From contig NC_015185.1 of assembly GCF_000191045.1 (NCBI RefSeq), forward strand, positions 310,001-374,000: a stretch of DNA of 64,000 bases, read 5' to 3'. The notes under the pieces are model-generated. The model did no database searches and was not told where the DNA came from. It worked only from the letters and a program-made list of their open reading frames with translations. Positions 45,172-54,168 of the stretch are shown piece after piece. Source of the stretch: Desulfurobacterium thermolithotrophum DSM 11699 (lineage in GTDB: Bacteria > Aquificota > Aquificia > Desulfurobacteriales > Desulfurobacteriaceae). The position numbers and the translations under genes are program-made. Within the stretch, counting starts at the first letter, position 1, and each line of letters begins with the position of its first letter.

Positions 45172-45807
45172 CTACAAGATAGCTTTAATTTTATCTACTA
45201 TTGGTTTTATGATTGAATACTTGGTTTTAAGGCTTGCCTTGTTTACTATTAATCTTGCTGTTGAGTAAAGAATCGTATCTACCTCTTTTAAGCCATTTGC
45301 ACGAAGTGTTGTTCCAGTTTGAACAAGATCAACAATTCTATCTGAAAGTCCAACAAGAGGAGCTAACTCTACAGAACCATAAAGAACTATAATTTCAGGA
45401 TGAATTCCTTTGCTTCTGAAATACCTATCAGTAATTTTGGGATACTTTGTAGCTACTTTAATAAATGAAAGTTTTTCGATATCGTAAGGTTCTTCTATAT
45501 TTTCAGGCTCTGCAACAGAAAGTCTACAGCCACCAAAACCAAGATCTAAAGGCTCATAAAGATCATATCCTTTTTCTTCAATAACATCTTTTCCAGCAAT
45601 TCCTATGTCTGCTGTCCCATAATAGACATAAGTTGGTACGTCCATAGGTTTTACAAGAATAAACCTATAATTTTCCCATTCAAATATTAGTTTTCTTGTC
45701 TCCTTTAAAGTTTCAGAAGCATCTATCCCTGCCTCTTTAAGAAATTTAACCGCATCTTTTAAAAGCCTACCTTTAGGAAGAGCAATTGTTATTTGGTTGT
45801 AGTTCAT
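45172..45807 (-). CDS. hisG: ATP phosphoribosyltransferase, short form
   Basis: First enzyme of histidine synthesis. It has 211 aa, so it is the short HisG that needs the HisZ regulatory subunit, which is not in the window. Motifs are IALPKGRLLKDAVKFL, GTADIGIAGKDVI and the PRPP-binding DLVQTGTTLRANGL. The start is set at the ATG at 45807. The 16 in-frame residues upstream (MQPLCWGLTSFIG and three more) come from the IS110 end. The insertion splits hisG from murA, which probably preceded it in one operon, and rebuilds AGGAG before hisG. Confidence 0.93.
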   Translation of the reverse strand: MNYNQITIALPKGRLLKDAVKFLKEAGIDASETLKETRKLIFEWENYRFILVKPMDVPTYVYYGTADIGIAGKDVIEEKGYDLYEPLDLGFGGCRLSVAEPENIEEPYDIEKLSFIKVATKYPKITDRYFRSKGIHPEIIVLYGSVELAPLVGLSDRIVDLVQTGTTLRANGLKEVDTILYSTARLIVNKASLKTKYSIIKPIVDKIKAIL

Positions 45808-45830
45808 ATTTCTTTCTCCTATGAAAGATG

Positions 45831-46933
45831 TCAACCCCCAACACAGAGGTTGCATTTATTTTCAACAAAATCCATAAATTGCCTTCTCTCTCTCAAAACT
45901 GCGAACATTACTTTAACCAATTTCCTCGCCGCAGCTATCAGCGCTTTCTTCTTCTCTAAACCTTTCTTAACTAACCCTTCGTAAAATCTTTTAACTGAAT
46001 TGTCTAACTTGCTGTTCAATAACGCTCTCGTAGCCTGGATAATCTTGTTCCTCGTTCTGCTGTCCCCTTTCTTTGTTATCCTTCCATTTCTAACTTCGTC
46101 TCCACTGCTATTAGCACGAGGAACAAGTCCAAAATAAGCCGCTACCTTGTCTCCGTTTTCAAACCTCTCTTCGTTACATACGGCAGATATAAAGGCTATA
46201 GCTACTATATCTCCTACTCCAGGTATGCTTTTTAGAAGTTCTACTTTTCCCTTAAGCTCCTCATCTTCTCCTATAAAACTCTTGATATCTTCTTCTGTCT
46301 CTCTTATCTTATCTGTTAAGTATTCTATTGTTTCTATTTGCCTCCATATCGTTTCTCGTAATGACGGAGGCACTTTCTTCTTCGTTTCTTCCTTTATCCT
46401 TTCCATCCCTTTCTTCGTGGTGAGTTCTCTCTTGTTTGTCTTTATCCCATATTCAAGCAATAGGCTATGAAGTCTGTTAATTACCCCTTTTCTCATATCT
46501 ACAAAGCTATCTCTCTCTTTCATCTTTATCCTTAGCTCTTTTTCTTTTCTCGTCGGGACGTAAACTGTCGGAAGTAAGCCCATTTCATAGTAAATGGCTA
46601 TCGTTTCTGCATCTATCCTGTCGTTTTTAGCACTGTTAACACCTTTTAGAATGTTCTTAAATTTGTTAGTGTTAACGTAAGTTATTTCATCAACGCAGTT
46701 CCTTATCTCCTCCGTAAAAAATGTTACTCCTGTTAAGGTTTCTACCGCAACTTTTACTGAATATCCTTTTTTCCTAAAAGTTGTTAGGTGATTTTTAAAT
46801 TTCTCTAACTCTTCTGCTTCGTACTTCTTGGTATTAAGTATCCCTGTCAGACAATCTAAATAAAGCTGCTGTAAAGCTGTTTTTGTGGTAGTCCCACTCC
46901 GACATACAGTGTTTTCTCTACCTTCTCCTTCAT
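45831..46933 (-). pseudogene. IS110 transposase, frameshifted copy
   Basis: Nearly identical to the intact copy at 15653-16753. Compared with it there is one extra C in the run near 46892-46895 (CCC against CC) and one extra A near 46861-46864 (AATAAAGC against AATAAGC). The net +2 breaks the frame after about YVGV. An in-frame remnant begins at Met near 46583 and reads to the end. One substitution also differs (RANSSG against RINSSG). It is probably inactive unless supplied in trans; both indels are in short homopolymers, so assembly error is possible. Confidence 0.82.
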
Positions 46934-47023
46934 CTCTACCCCCTGATATGTTTTGTGTTTTGCAACCTCTGCTTCGGAACTATTCCCATACTCCAATACG
47001 GCGCTTCCCGCCACTATAATTAG

Positions 47024-47092
47024 CCGGCAGGAGGCATCGGCTAATCTCCACGCACGGGGCTTATTCCCCAGGGAAAAATCCAGCCTCCTGCC
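47024..47092 (-). ncRNA. candidate IS110 bridge RNA stem-loop, copy 2
   Basis: The left noncoding end is identical to that of copy 1 by eye, with the same GGCAGGAGGC/GCCTCCTGCC stem and the same loop strands. A guide RNA from this copy would direct the transposase made by copy 1. Confidence 0.45.
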
Positions 47093-47163
47093 TTTAAAGG
47101 TTGCCTCTTTACTATAGTCCCGAATTTCAGGGGGTGACATCTTTTATATCATCTCCTTTAATC

Positions 47164-48432
47164 TTAGTATGGAAGTTCACTTTTTTCTCTTTTTATATTA
47201 GCTCCGAGAGCTTGGAGCTTTTCTTCCATCCTTTCATATCCTCTATCAAGATGGTAAATTCTATAAACTTCAGTTGTATTTTCTGCAGCAAGTCCTGCTA
47301 TAACAAGAGAAGCACTTGCTCTTAGATCTGTAGCTGTAACTTTAGCTCCAATTAACTTGTCTACTCCCTTTATAACTACTGTGTTTCCATCTATTGAAAT
47401 ATCAGCTCCAAGTCTTTGAAGTTCAAGAACATGCATAAAACGATTCTCAAAGATGGTTTCCTTTATAACAGAAACTCCTTCTGCAAGACACATAGTTGCC
47501 ATGAATTGAGCTTGCATGTCAGTTGGAAATCCAGGATAAGGTTGAGTAATAATGTCTGTACCCTTAAGTTTTCCTACTTTTTTTACTTTTGCTCTGTTTT
47601 TATCCAACTTTTCTATCTTTAGCCCTGCTTCTTCAAATTTTTCTATTACTGCTTTTAAAACTTCAAATGGAAACTCTTCTAATTCTATCTCTCCACCTGC
47701 AAGACCAACTGCTGCAACAAATGTTCCCGCTTCAATCCTATCTGGCATTACTCTATAATCTATTTCTTCAAGTTCAGAAATCCCTGTTATTTCTATAACG
47801 TCTGTTCCTTCTCCTTCTATAATTGCTCCAGCTTTTTTCAAAGCTTTTGCTAAATCAACTATTTCTGGTTCTTTTGCAGCATTTCTTATGATGGTTTTTC
47901 CATCTGCAAGAACTGCAGCCATGAGAACATTTTCCGTTCCCCCTACAGTAGGGAAGTCAAAAGTTATTTCACATCCTTTTAGCCTTCCTTTTACTTCTGC
48001 CGTTATATAACCATGATCTATCCTTATGTCTGCTCCCATTTTTGAAAGAGCTTTAAGATGAAGGTTTACAGGTCTTAAACCTATTGCACAACCACCAGGC
48101 ATAGAAACCTTAGCTTTACCGTATTTTGCAAGAAGAGGTCCCAAGCAAAGGATAGATGCCCTCATAGTTTTAACAAGCTCATAGGGAGCTTCTGTTTTTA
48201 TGACTTTCCCGCTTTCAATCTCAACAACATCTTTATTTTTCTCAATTTCAAATCCCATTTTTTGAAGCAAATAACAAGTAGTTGTTACATCTTTTAAATC
48301 AGGAACATTTGAAAGTTTAAGTCTTCCAGTCAATATAGAAGAAAATAGGATTGGAAGAGATGCATTCTTTGAACCAGATATTCGAATCTTTCCATAAAGC
48401 TTCCTTCCACCTTTTATAACAAACTTTTCCAT
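47164..48432 (-). CDS. murA: UDP-N-acetylglucosamine 1-carboxyvinyltransferase
   Basis: Adds enolpyruvate to UDP-GlcNAc, the first committed step of peptidoglycan. It has 422 aa, normal. Motifs are GGRKLYGKIRISGSKNA, the active-site loop PGGCAIGLRPVNLHL with the fosfomycin-target Cys, GGTENVLMAA, and a C-terminal RGYERMEEKLQALGA. It lies one base after prmC on the same strand, and IS110 copy 2 starts eight bases after its stop. Confidence 0.96.
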   Translation of the reverse strand: MEKFVIKGGRKLYGKIRISGSKNASLPILFSSILTGRLKLSNVPDLKDVTTTCYLLQKMGFEIEKNKDVVEIESGKVIKTEAPYELVKTMRASILCLGPLLAKYGKAKVSMPGGCAIGLRPVNLHLKALSKMGADIRIDHGYITAEVKGRLKGCEITFDFPTVGGTENVLMAAVLADGKTIIRNAAKEPEIVDLAKALKKAGAIIEGEGTDVIEITGISELEEIDYRVMPDRIEAGTFVAAVGLAGGEIELEEFPFEVLKAVIEKFEEAGLKIEKLDKNRAKVKKVGKLKGTDIITQPYPGFPTDMQAQFMATMCLAEGVSVIKETIFENRFMHVLELQRLGADISIDGNTVVIKGVDKLIGAKVTATDLRASASLVIAGLAAENTTEVYRIYHLDRGYERMEEKLQALGANIKREKSELPY

Positions 48433-48433
48433 T

Positions 48434-49282
48434 CTAACCTCTTTCTGCAGAAATAACTCTTTCTACTCCTGCTAAGTCTTTGTGCAACTTAATATTTCTA
48501 AAACCAGCTTTTTCTAAAAGCTTTTTCACCCCTTTTGATTGTCCTTTTCCTATCTCAATAGCAAAAAAACCGTTAGAACTAAGTTTTTTAGCAGATTCTC
48601 CTATTAATCTTTCAACTATCTCTAAACCACTTTTTCCACCAAAAAGTGCAACGGCGGGTTCATATTTTAAAACTTCTTTATCTAACTTTTTGTCTCCAAA
48701 AGGAATGTAAGGAGGATTAGAAACAATAACGTCAACAGGATAGTTAATTTCTTTTAACAAGTCCATCTTTACTATCTCTACGTTATTACAGCCAAGAAGT
48801 TCTTTATTTTCGTTGGCAACTTTTAACGCAATAGAAGATATATCTGTTCCGATATATCTGTGTTTGTCTCCAAGAAGCTTATAAAGAGTTAAAATAATGC
48901 ATCCACTTCCAGTTCCAACATCAACTATAGTCTTATCTTCTTTGTCTTTTAAATAATCGTAAACCACTTCGACAAGGAGCTCTGTCTCAGGCCTTGGAAT
49001 TAAAACACCTTTCTGAACTTTAAATGTGAAACCAAAGAACTCTTTCTCACCTGTGAGGTAGGCAACAGGTTCTCCCTTTGCCCTTCTCTTTATCAGTTGT
49101 CTGTAGTTTTCTACCTCTTCTTCTGTTAGAGGTCTTTCAAACTCTGTGTAAAGCTTAATTCTGTCTTTAAATCCAAGAGAATGGGCAAGGAGCAGCTCAG
49201 CATCGAGTCTTGCTGACTTTATCCCTCTCTCTCTGAGAATTTCTGTTGCTCTTTTGATTAGTTTTCCAACAGTCCATTTCAT
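48434..49282 (-). CDS. prmC: release-factor glutamine methyltransferase
   Basis: Methylates the GGQ glutamine of RF1/RF2. It has 282 aa from the ATG at 49282 (MKWTVGKL); a TTG start ten codons upstream is possible. The N-terminal helical domain is followed by a SAM domain with IPRPETELLV, VDVGTGSGCI and the NPPYIP catalytic motif. On the minus strand TATAAT ends only six bases before this ATG, so if it is the -10 the message would have almost no leader. It leads the prmC-murA-hisG operon, divergent from iorA. Confidence 0.92.
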   Translation of the reverse strand: MKWTVGKLIKRATEILRERGIKSARLDAELLLAHSLGFKDRIKLYTEFERPLTEEEVENYRQLIKRRAKGEPVAYLTGEKEFFGFTFKVQKGVLIPRPETELLVEVVYDYLKDKEDKTIVDVGTGSGCIILTLYKLLGDKHRYIGTDISSIALKVANENKELLGCNNVEIVKMDLLKEINYPVDVIVSNPPYIPFGDKKLDKEVLKYEPAVALFGGKSGLEIVERLIGESAKKLSSNGFFAIEIGKGQSKGVKKLLEKAGFRNIKLHKDLAGVERVISAERG

Positions 49283-49381
49283 GTCAGGAATTATACACAC
49301 AGGAGAGAGCAATTATGTAACGTGATAGAATTAAGATTCATTGTTCAACTAGGAAAGAATATCATCAATAACGAGGAAGAG

Positions 49382-51172
49382 ATGAAAAAGACACTTTTAG
49401 GAAATGAGGCTATAGCCTGGGGATTGCTTTACGCTGGCGTTGATGTTATGGCAGCCTATCCTGGAACTCCGAGTTCGGAAATTTTAGAGACCTACCAGAA
49501 AATTGTCAAGCAAAAGAATCTTTCAGCCTATGCCGAGTGGTCAACTAACGAAAAGGTTGCCTTTGAAACAGCTTATGCTGCTGCGATAACCGGTAAAAGG
49601 GCAGCCTGTGGAATGAAAATGGTCGGTCTCAACGTGGCTTCAGATGCCCTGATGAGTAGTGCTTATATAGGAAATAAGGGTGGTTTCCTCATAATCTCTG
49701 CAGACGACCCAGGATTTTACAGCTCTCAGACAGAACAGGATTCGAGGTACTTTGCAAAGTTTGCAAGAATTCCTGCACTTGATCCTTCAAGTCCAGAAGA
49801 TGCTTTCAGACTGACGGTTATTGGCGTTAACCTCTCTGAAAAGTTTGAAATTCCTGTTATTCTCAGACCCGTTCTTAGGGTATGTCACGGAAGACAGATA
49901 GTTGATATTCCTGACTTTGAGTTTGAGGGAAGAGAAGGAAAGTTTGAAAGAAATATTGAAAGGTGGGCGGCAGTTCCAAGAATCCCTCGATTAAAGCAGG
50001 GGTATGAGCTTCTGGAAAAGCTTCAGAGAATTGCACAGTTCAACTACGATGAGTTCTTGAAGCCCCAAGTTGAAAAGCTTAGAGGAGGAAAACTTCTCAT
50101 TATTGCTTCTGGAACGAGTTACTCTTATGTTCTTGAAGTCCTTGAGGATACAGGATTAAAAGCAGATGTTTTAAAGATTGACATGCCAACTCCTCTTCCT
50201 TCGGGGAGGTTAAGTGATTTAATCTCCTCTTACGAAGAGGTTATAGTCTTTGAGGAGACCTATCCTCTTATAGAGGAACAGATAAAACACCTTGGAAACG
50301 TTAGAGGTAAACTTTCTGGGGATGTTTTCCAGATAGATGAGGTTGCACACGATAGAGTTGCCGATATCCTTTTAAAAAGGGGACACATAAGTAGGAACGT
50401 CTACGTTGGAAAAGAATATGAAGGAGAAGTTCCTCCAAGAGTGCCTGCTCTGTGTCCCGGCTGTCCGCATAGAACAGTTTTCTATGGAATGAAAAAAGTT
50501 TTTGGAAATAAGGCAATTTATCCTTCAGATATCGGTTGTTACACTCTCGGTTTGAATCAAAAAGCTGTTGATACAGTTCTCTGTATGGGAGCTTCTGTTG
50601 GACTCTCCTGTGGCTTCTCAAAATCTGATACTAAAAAGCCAATAGTTGCAACGATTGGAGACTCTACTTTTCTCCATGCAGGCATTCCACCCCTCATTGA
50701 TGCTGTCGCTAACAGGCACAAGTTCGTTCTGGTAATTATGGACAATAGTACCGTTGCCATGACTGGTCTTCAGCCAACTCCGGAGAGAATAGGAAATGTC
50801 AGCATTCCGAAGATTGTTGAAGGGTGTGGAGTAAAACCTTTGATTCTCGATTACGATGGAACCATTAAAACTACAGTTGAGTTTTTCAAGAAGGTAAAAG
50901 AGATATATGAAAAAGCCAACGGACCTGTTGTTGCTATTGTTAATGAGTTCTGCACTTTTGACAAAGAAAAAGTGAAACTGCCTGGAAAGTTTGCAAAAGT
51001 CGATCAGGATAAGTGTACAGGATGCGGACACTGTATAAACGATTTCGGTTGTCCTGCCTTTGAGTGGAACGATGAAGGAAAGGTGGAGGTAAATCCTTAC
51101 TTCTGTGTGGGTTGTGGTGTCTGTCTTTCGGATCTTTGTCCATTTGATGCCTTTGTGGAGGATGTGAGATGA
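49382..51172 (+). CDS. iorA: indolepyruvate ferredoxin oxidoreductase, alpha subunit
   Basis: TPP and Fe-S enzyme oxidising aryl pyruvates from aromatic amino acids to aryl-acetyl-CoA with ferredoxin as acceptor, or the reverse for biosynthesis in autotrophs. It has 596 aa from ATG 49382 with GAGGAAG before it; a frame from 49322 adds 20 unlikely residues. It has a pyrimidine-binding part (AAYPGTPSSEI), CPGCPHR, a TPP motif around ATIGDSTFLHAGIPPLIDAV and MDNSTVAMTG, then two C-terminal ferredoxin-like cluster sites (KCTGCGHC and FCVGCGVC). Confidence 0.93.
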   Translation: MKKTLLGNEAIAWGLLYAGVDVMAAYPGTPSSEILETYQKIVKQKNLSAYAEWSTNEKVAFETAYAAAITGKRAACGMKMVGLNVASDALMSSAYIGNKGGFLIISADDPGFYSSQTEQDSRYFAKFARIPALDPSSPEDAFRLTVIGVNLSEKFEIPVILRPVLRVCHGRQIVDIPDFEFEGREGKFERNIERWAAVPRIPRLKQGYELLEKLQRIAQFNYDEFLKPQVEKLRGGKLLIIASGTSYSYVLEVLEDTGLKADVLKIDMPTPLPSGRLSDLISSYEEVIVFEETYPLIEEQIKHLGNVRGKLSGDVFQIDEVAHDRVADILLKRGHISRNVYVGKEYEGEVPPRVPALCPGCPHRTVFYGMKKVFGNKAIYPSDIGCYTLGLNQKAVDTVLCMGASVGLSCGFSKSDTKKPIVATIGDSTFLHAGIPPLIDAVANRHKFVLVIMDNSTVAMTGLQPTPERIGNVSIPKIVEGCGVKPLILDYDGTIKTTVEFFKKVKEIYEKANGPVVAIVNEFCTFDKEKVKLPGKFAKVDQDKCTGCGHCINDFGCPAFEWNDEGKVEVNPYFCVGCGVCLSDLCPFDAFVEDVR

Positions 51173-51699
51173 GATATCAGATAGTTCTGACAGGAGTTGG
51201 CGGACAGGGAACAATTTTTTTGGTGAAACTCCTTGCCCAGTGTGCTCTGAATAAAGGTATCGATTTTATAGGAACAGAAACTCACGGTATGGCTCAAAAA
51301 GGTGGAACAGTTATCTCATACTTGAAAATTGGGGACTTTAAAGCTCCTCTGGTTGGAGAGGGTCAAGCAGATCTGCTTTTAGGTCTATATCCAACCGAAA
51401 CTTTAAGATTTCTTCACTATTTGAAGCCAGAAGGATACATTGTTACAAATATTGAAGATGATTTCCCGGAGGTTAATGGATTTAACGTTTTTACTGTTAA
51501 GGCTTCAGAGTTAGCTGTAAAGGGGGAGGTAAATCCAAAGTCTCTAAACGTTTTTATCTTAGGCTATGCTTTGAAAGTGATTGAGAATTTTCCTTTTTCA
51601 AAGGAAGAAGTTGAGAAAGCAATTGTTGAATTGAATCCAAAGTTTGCAGATGTGAATATTGAAGCTTTAAATAAAGGTTTTTTGACAGGTTGTAATTGA
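51169..51699 (+). CDS. iorB: indolepyruvate ferredoxin oxidoreductase, beta subunit
   Basis: 176 aa gamma-domain subunit that completes the Ior enzyme. It begins IVLTGVGGQGTIFLVKLLA, the family's glycine-rich motif, with GTETHGMAQKGGTV. It overlaps iorA by four bases. Confidence 0.92.
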   Translation: MRYQIVLTGVGGQGTIFLVKLLAQCALNKGIDFIGTETHGMAQKGGTVISYLKIGDFKAPLVGEGQADLLLGLYPTETLRFLHYLKPEGYIVTNIEDDFPEVNGFNVFTVKASELAVKGEVNPKSLNVFILGYALKVIENFPFSKEEVEKAIVELNPKFADVNIEALNKGFLTGCN

Positions 51700-51745
51700 G
51701 GCAAGAGGCAGTAGGGAAGAGGCAATAGGCAATAGGGAATAAATA
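51700..51745 (+). repeat. short GGCAATAGG-type degenerate repeat
   Basis: Just after iorB: AGGCAAGAGGCAGTAGGG, then AAGAGGCAATAGGCAATAGG. About five degenerate copies of a nine-base AGGCAATAG unit. Purine-rich; role unknown. Confidence 0.55.
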
Positions 51746-51916
51746 ATGGGGTGGAGGGTAGTTTATTTAGATGGAAAAGAGGGAAGACCGTTTGTAGAGT
51801 GTGATACTTGCAGAGAAATAGGACGAAATGTAATAGAGCCAGCTGCTATGTTTGTTAAGACTTCAAAATATAGTATTTTTGAAGAGAAGAAGAAAGAAGC
51901 TGAAGAGGGTGTTTGA
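51746..51916 (+). pseudogene. small ORF (56 aa) cut by IS copy B
   Basis: ATG at 51746 with GGGAATAA upstream rather than a good Shine-Dalgarno. It encodes MGWRVVYLDGKEGRPFVEC followed by DTCREIGRNVIEPAAMFVK and a charged tail, with a CDTC motif. The last four codons come from the IS inverted repeat (51905 on), so the original C-terminus is lost. No continuation is visible beyond the IS at 52885. Not recognised. Confidence 0.5.
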
Positions 51917-52884
51917 AAATTGCCAAAATTAAGAAAAAAGCCTATCCTCTCCGGTATGAAAGCGAAAAGACTAAATTTCCACAAAGTACTCAACCTATCA
52001 AAAACATACATGAACCGGAGAGGACAGGCTGTACTGGTATATTTATATCCTTTTAAAACCAAAAGAGGAAGACCCAAGAAATACCCTGACGAGATAATTC
52101 TTACCCTTCTTTTCCTCCAAGTAGCCTGGAACCTATCATTCAGAGACCTTGAATATTTGGCAGTTCAGATATTTGGAAGAGAGAATATTCCTGATTTTTC
52201 AACCTATTATTACCGACTCAAGCAACTACCTTCCATTCTCCTTGTAGATTTTCTGAACTTTGTCTCTCGAAGACTCTTAGGGAAGTATCATAAAGAACTA
52301 AGATTTCTGATAATAGATGGAACTGGCTTCAAATACAATGAGATTTATCCATTGAAAATTCTAAGAGGCAAAGAGATAAAGGAGGTAAAAAGCCACGTTA
52401 AAGTTGTTGTATTAAGCGTTCATCTAAAAGATGGAAAAAGGTTCATTCTTACTGCATTACCTGGAGAGAGTTACGCTTCGGAAGTGAAACTTGGAGAGAA
52501 AATAGTTAGGTGGTTAAACGAAAGGGGATTTATATGGAGAGCTTTGAAAGGAAAGCCATTTTTAGGAGACAAAGCTTATGACAGCATTAAGTTTATTGAG
52601 CTTGTTCTGTTAGTAGGCTTAAAGCCTTACATAAAGGTGAGAGAAACATTAAGGAAGGGAATTAAATCTGAGATTAGGCTTAAATGCAAAGAGCTTTTAG
52701 AATCTGATGAAATTTACAGGTTTAGAGGACTGATAGAGAGTATTTTTGGAGAAGTTAAGCAGGATGTTGGAAGTTACGAGAAAACAAAGAGCTTTCATAT
52801 AGCTCAACTGTTTGTTTTAGCTAAGTTTATCCTCTTTAACATGGGAGTTTTGTTCTTTGTCTGGATGATTTTTCAAACACTCTC
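51905..52884 (+). mobile_element. IS4/IS5-superfamily insertion sequence, copy B
   Basis: 980 bp with the same ends as copy A (GAGGGTGTTTGAAAA on the left, TTTTCAAACACTCTC on the right). Unlike copy A there is no direct repeat at the flanks (GAAGCTGAA on the left, ATTTAAAAGG on the right), which suggests a later deletion or rearrangement next to it. Confidence 0.87.
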
Positions 52885-52900
52885 ATTTAAAAGGTATTAA
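51920..52900 (+). CDS. DDE transposase, IS4/IS5 superfamily, copy B
   Basis: 326 aa, the same as copy A apart from one early residue and the read-through tail (SFKRY instead of SVL). TTG start inside the inverted repeat. The stop codon is again supplied by host DNA, 16 bases beyond the element and 12 bases before the beta-CASP gene. Transcripts of the transposase would therefore continue into that operon. Confidence 0.88.
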   Translation: MPKLRKKPILSGMKAKRLNFHKVLNLSKTYMNRRGQAVLVYLYPFKTKRGRPKKYPDEIILTLLFLQVAWNLSFRDLEYLAVQIFGRENIPDFSTYYYRLKQLPSILLVDFLNFVSRRLLGKYHKELRFLIIDGTGFKYNEIYPLKILRGKEIKEVKSHVKVVVLSVHLKDGKRFILTALPGESYASEVKLGEKIVRWLNERGFIWRALKGKPFLGDKAYDSIKFIELVLLVGLKPYIKVRETLRKGIKSEIRLKCKELLESDEIYRFRGLIESIFGEVKQDVGSYEKTKSFHIAQLFVLAKFILFNMGVLFFVWMIFQTLSFKRY

Positions 52901-52911
52901 ATTTTCTTTTT

Positions 52912-54168
52912 ATGGAAAACTTTTTAATACCAATTGGTGGTGGAAACGAAATAGGAGCCAGTTCCTATCTGTATGTTTTAGGCGGAGTAAAAATTCTCAT
53001 AGATTCAGGAATAAGATTTAATGCAAAAGAACCTTATCCTGATTTTGAGCTTCTTAAAGTTTTAGCTCCAGAATTGGATGCAATTTTTGTTACACACGCT
53101 CATATTGACCACTGTGGAAGTATTCACATTTTGTCTTCTCTATATCCAGATACACCTATCTACACAACTCATGAAACAGCTCAGCTTCTTTCGCTTATGG
53201 TCGAAGATGCTATAAAGGTTAAGTACATAAAGGAAAAAAGTGAAGATGAATGGAAAGAATATAAGCTCTTAGACGAAACCTTTATGCGATTAGAAAGAAG
53301 GGAATTTTTTGATACTCTTAATATTAAAGATATTGAAGTAAAGTTTTTACCTGCAGGTCATATTCTTGGAGCTGCTGCTTTTCAAATAAACTATGATGAT
53401 TCTAGTTCTATTTATCACACTGGGGATATATCTCTTCAACCTCAAAAAACTGTTGAAGCTGCACATCTTCCATCTTCTTCCGTTAATTTACTTGTTACTG
53501 AAAGCACATACTACTATTCCAATAGGAGCTTTGAAAAAGAAAAAGCAGTTGAAGAGTTTTATCAGACCATAGTAAAAGTTTTTGAAAGAAAGGGAAGAAT
53601 ACTCATTCCTGTCTTTGCTCTTGGAAGAGCTCAAGAAATAATTTTGCTTCTTACTGAAGGAATGAAGGCAGGAAAAATTCCTCCTATGACTGTTTATGTT
53701 GATGGTCTTGCAAGAGAAGTTTCAAATATATACGAAAACTTACTTAACAAAGAGTTCTTTAATTACTATGTCCAACCGGCTCCTACCTATGAAGGCATTG
53801 ACTTTTTAGAAGCCTGCGAGGAAAATTTAAGAGAGGCTAACTGCATTATTTCTACCTCTGGAATGCTTATGGAAAATACACCTTCTTACATTTATGCTTC
53901 CCTTTTATCAAGAAACGAAAGAAACGCAATAATTTTTAGTGGTTATTTAGTTGAAGAAAGCTTTGGATACCGTCTTTTAAATGATAGAGAAATTTTGAAA
54001 AATTTTAAATGTGAAATAAAAAGACATCATTTTTCTGCTCATTCAGATAAAAAAGAGCTCCAAGATTTAATCAACATACTTTCTCCAAGAAAGACAGTAT
54101 TTATTCACGGTTATCCTGGAAAAGAAATTAAATATCATGGTTTTAACAGAGAGGTGATAAAGTTTTGA
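52912..54168 (+). CDS. beta-CASP metallo-beta-lactamase nuclease (CPSF-like)
   Basis: 418 aa RNA-processing nuclease of the CPSF/YsdA-like type rather than RNase J. Zinc-site motifs are THAHIDHCG, AGHILGAAAF and HTGDISL. The beta-CASP domain has TESTYYY and VFALGRAQEIILLL, ISTSGMLMENTP, and the C-terminal FSAHSDKKELQDLI and FIHGYPG. The start lies 27 bases past IS copy B, so the native promoter has probably been displaced. It overlaps the next gene. Confidence 0.85.
   Translation: MENFLIPIGGGNEIGASSYLYVLGGVKILIDSGIRFNAKEPYPDFELLKVLAPELDAIFVTHAHIDHCGSIHILSSLYPDTPIYTTHETAQLLSLMVEDAIKVKYIKEKSEDEWKEYKLLDETFMRLERREFFDTLNIKDIEVKFLPAGHILGAAAFQINYDDSSSIYHTGDISLQPQKTVEAAHLPSSSVNLLVTESTYYYSNRSFEKEKAVEEFYQTIVKVFERKGRILIPVFALGRAQEIILLLTEGMKAGKIPPMTVYVDGLAREVSNIYENLLNKEFFNYYVQPAPTYEGIDFLEACEENLREANCIISTSGMLMENTPSYIYASLLSRNERNAIIFSGYLVEESFGYRLLNDREILKNFKCEIKRHHFSAHSDKKELQDLINILSPRKTVFIHGYPGKEIKYHGFNREVIKF

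Larger units (their letters stand above)
45820..47156 (-). mobile_element. IS110-family insertion sequence, copy 2
   Basis: 1337 bp between CTCC cores at 45816-45819 and 47153-47156. It is two bases longer than copy 1 because of two single-base insertions in the transposase gene. It sits in the Shine-Dalgarno region between murA and hisG. Confidence 0.85.
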
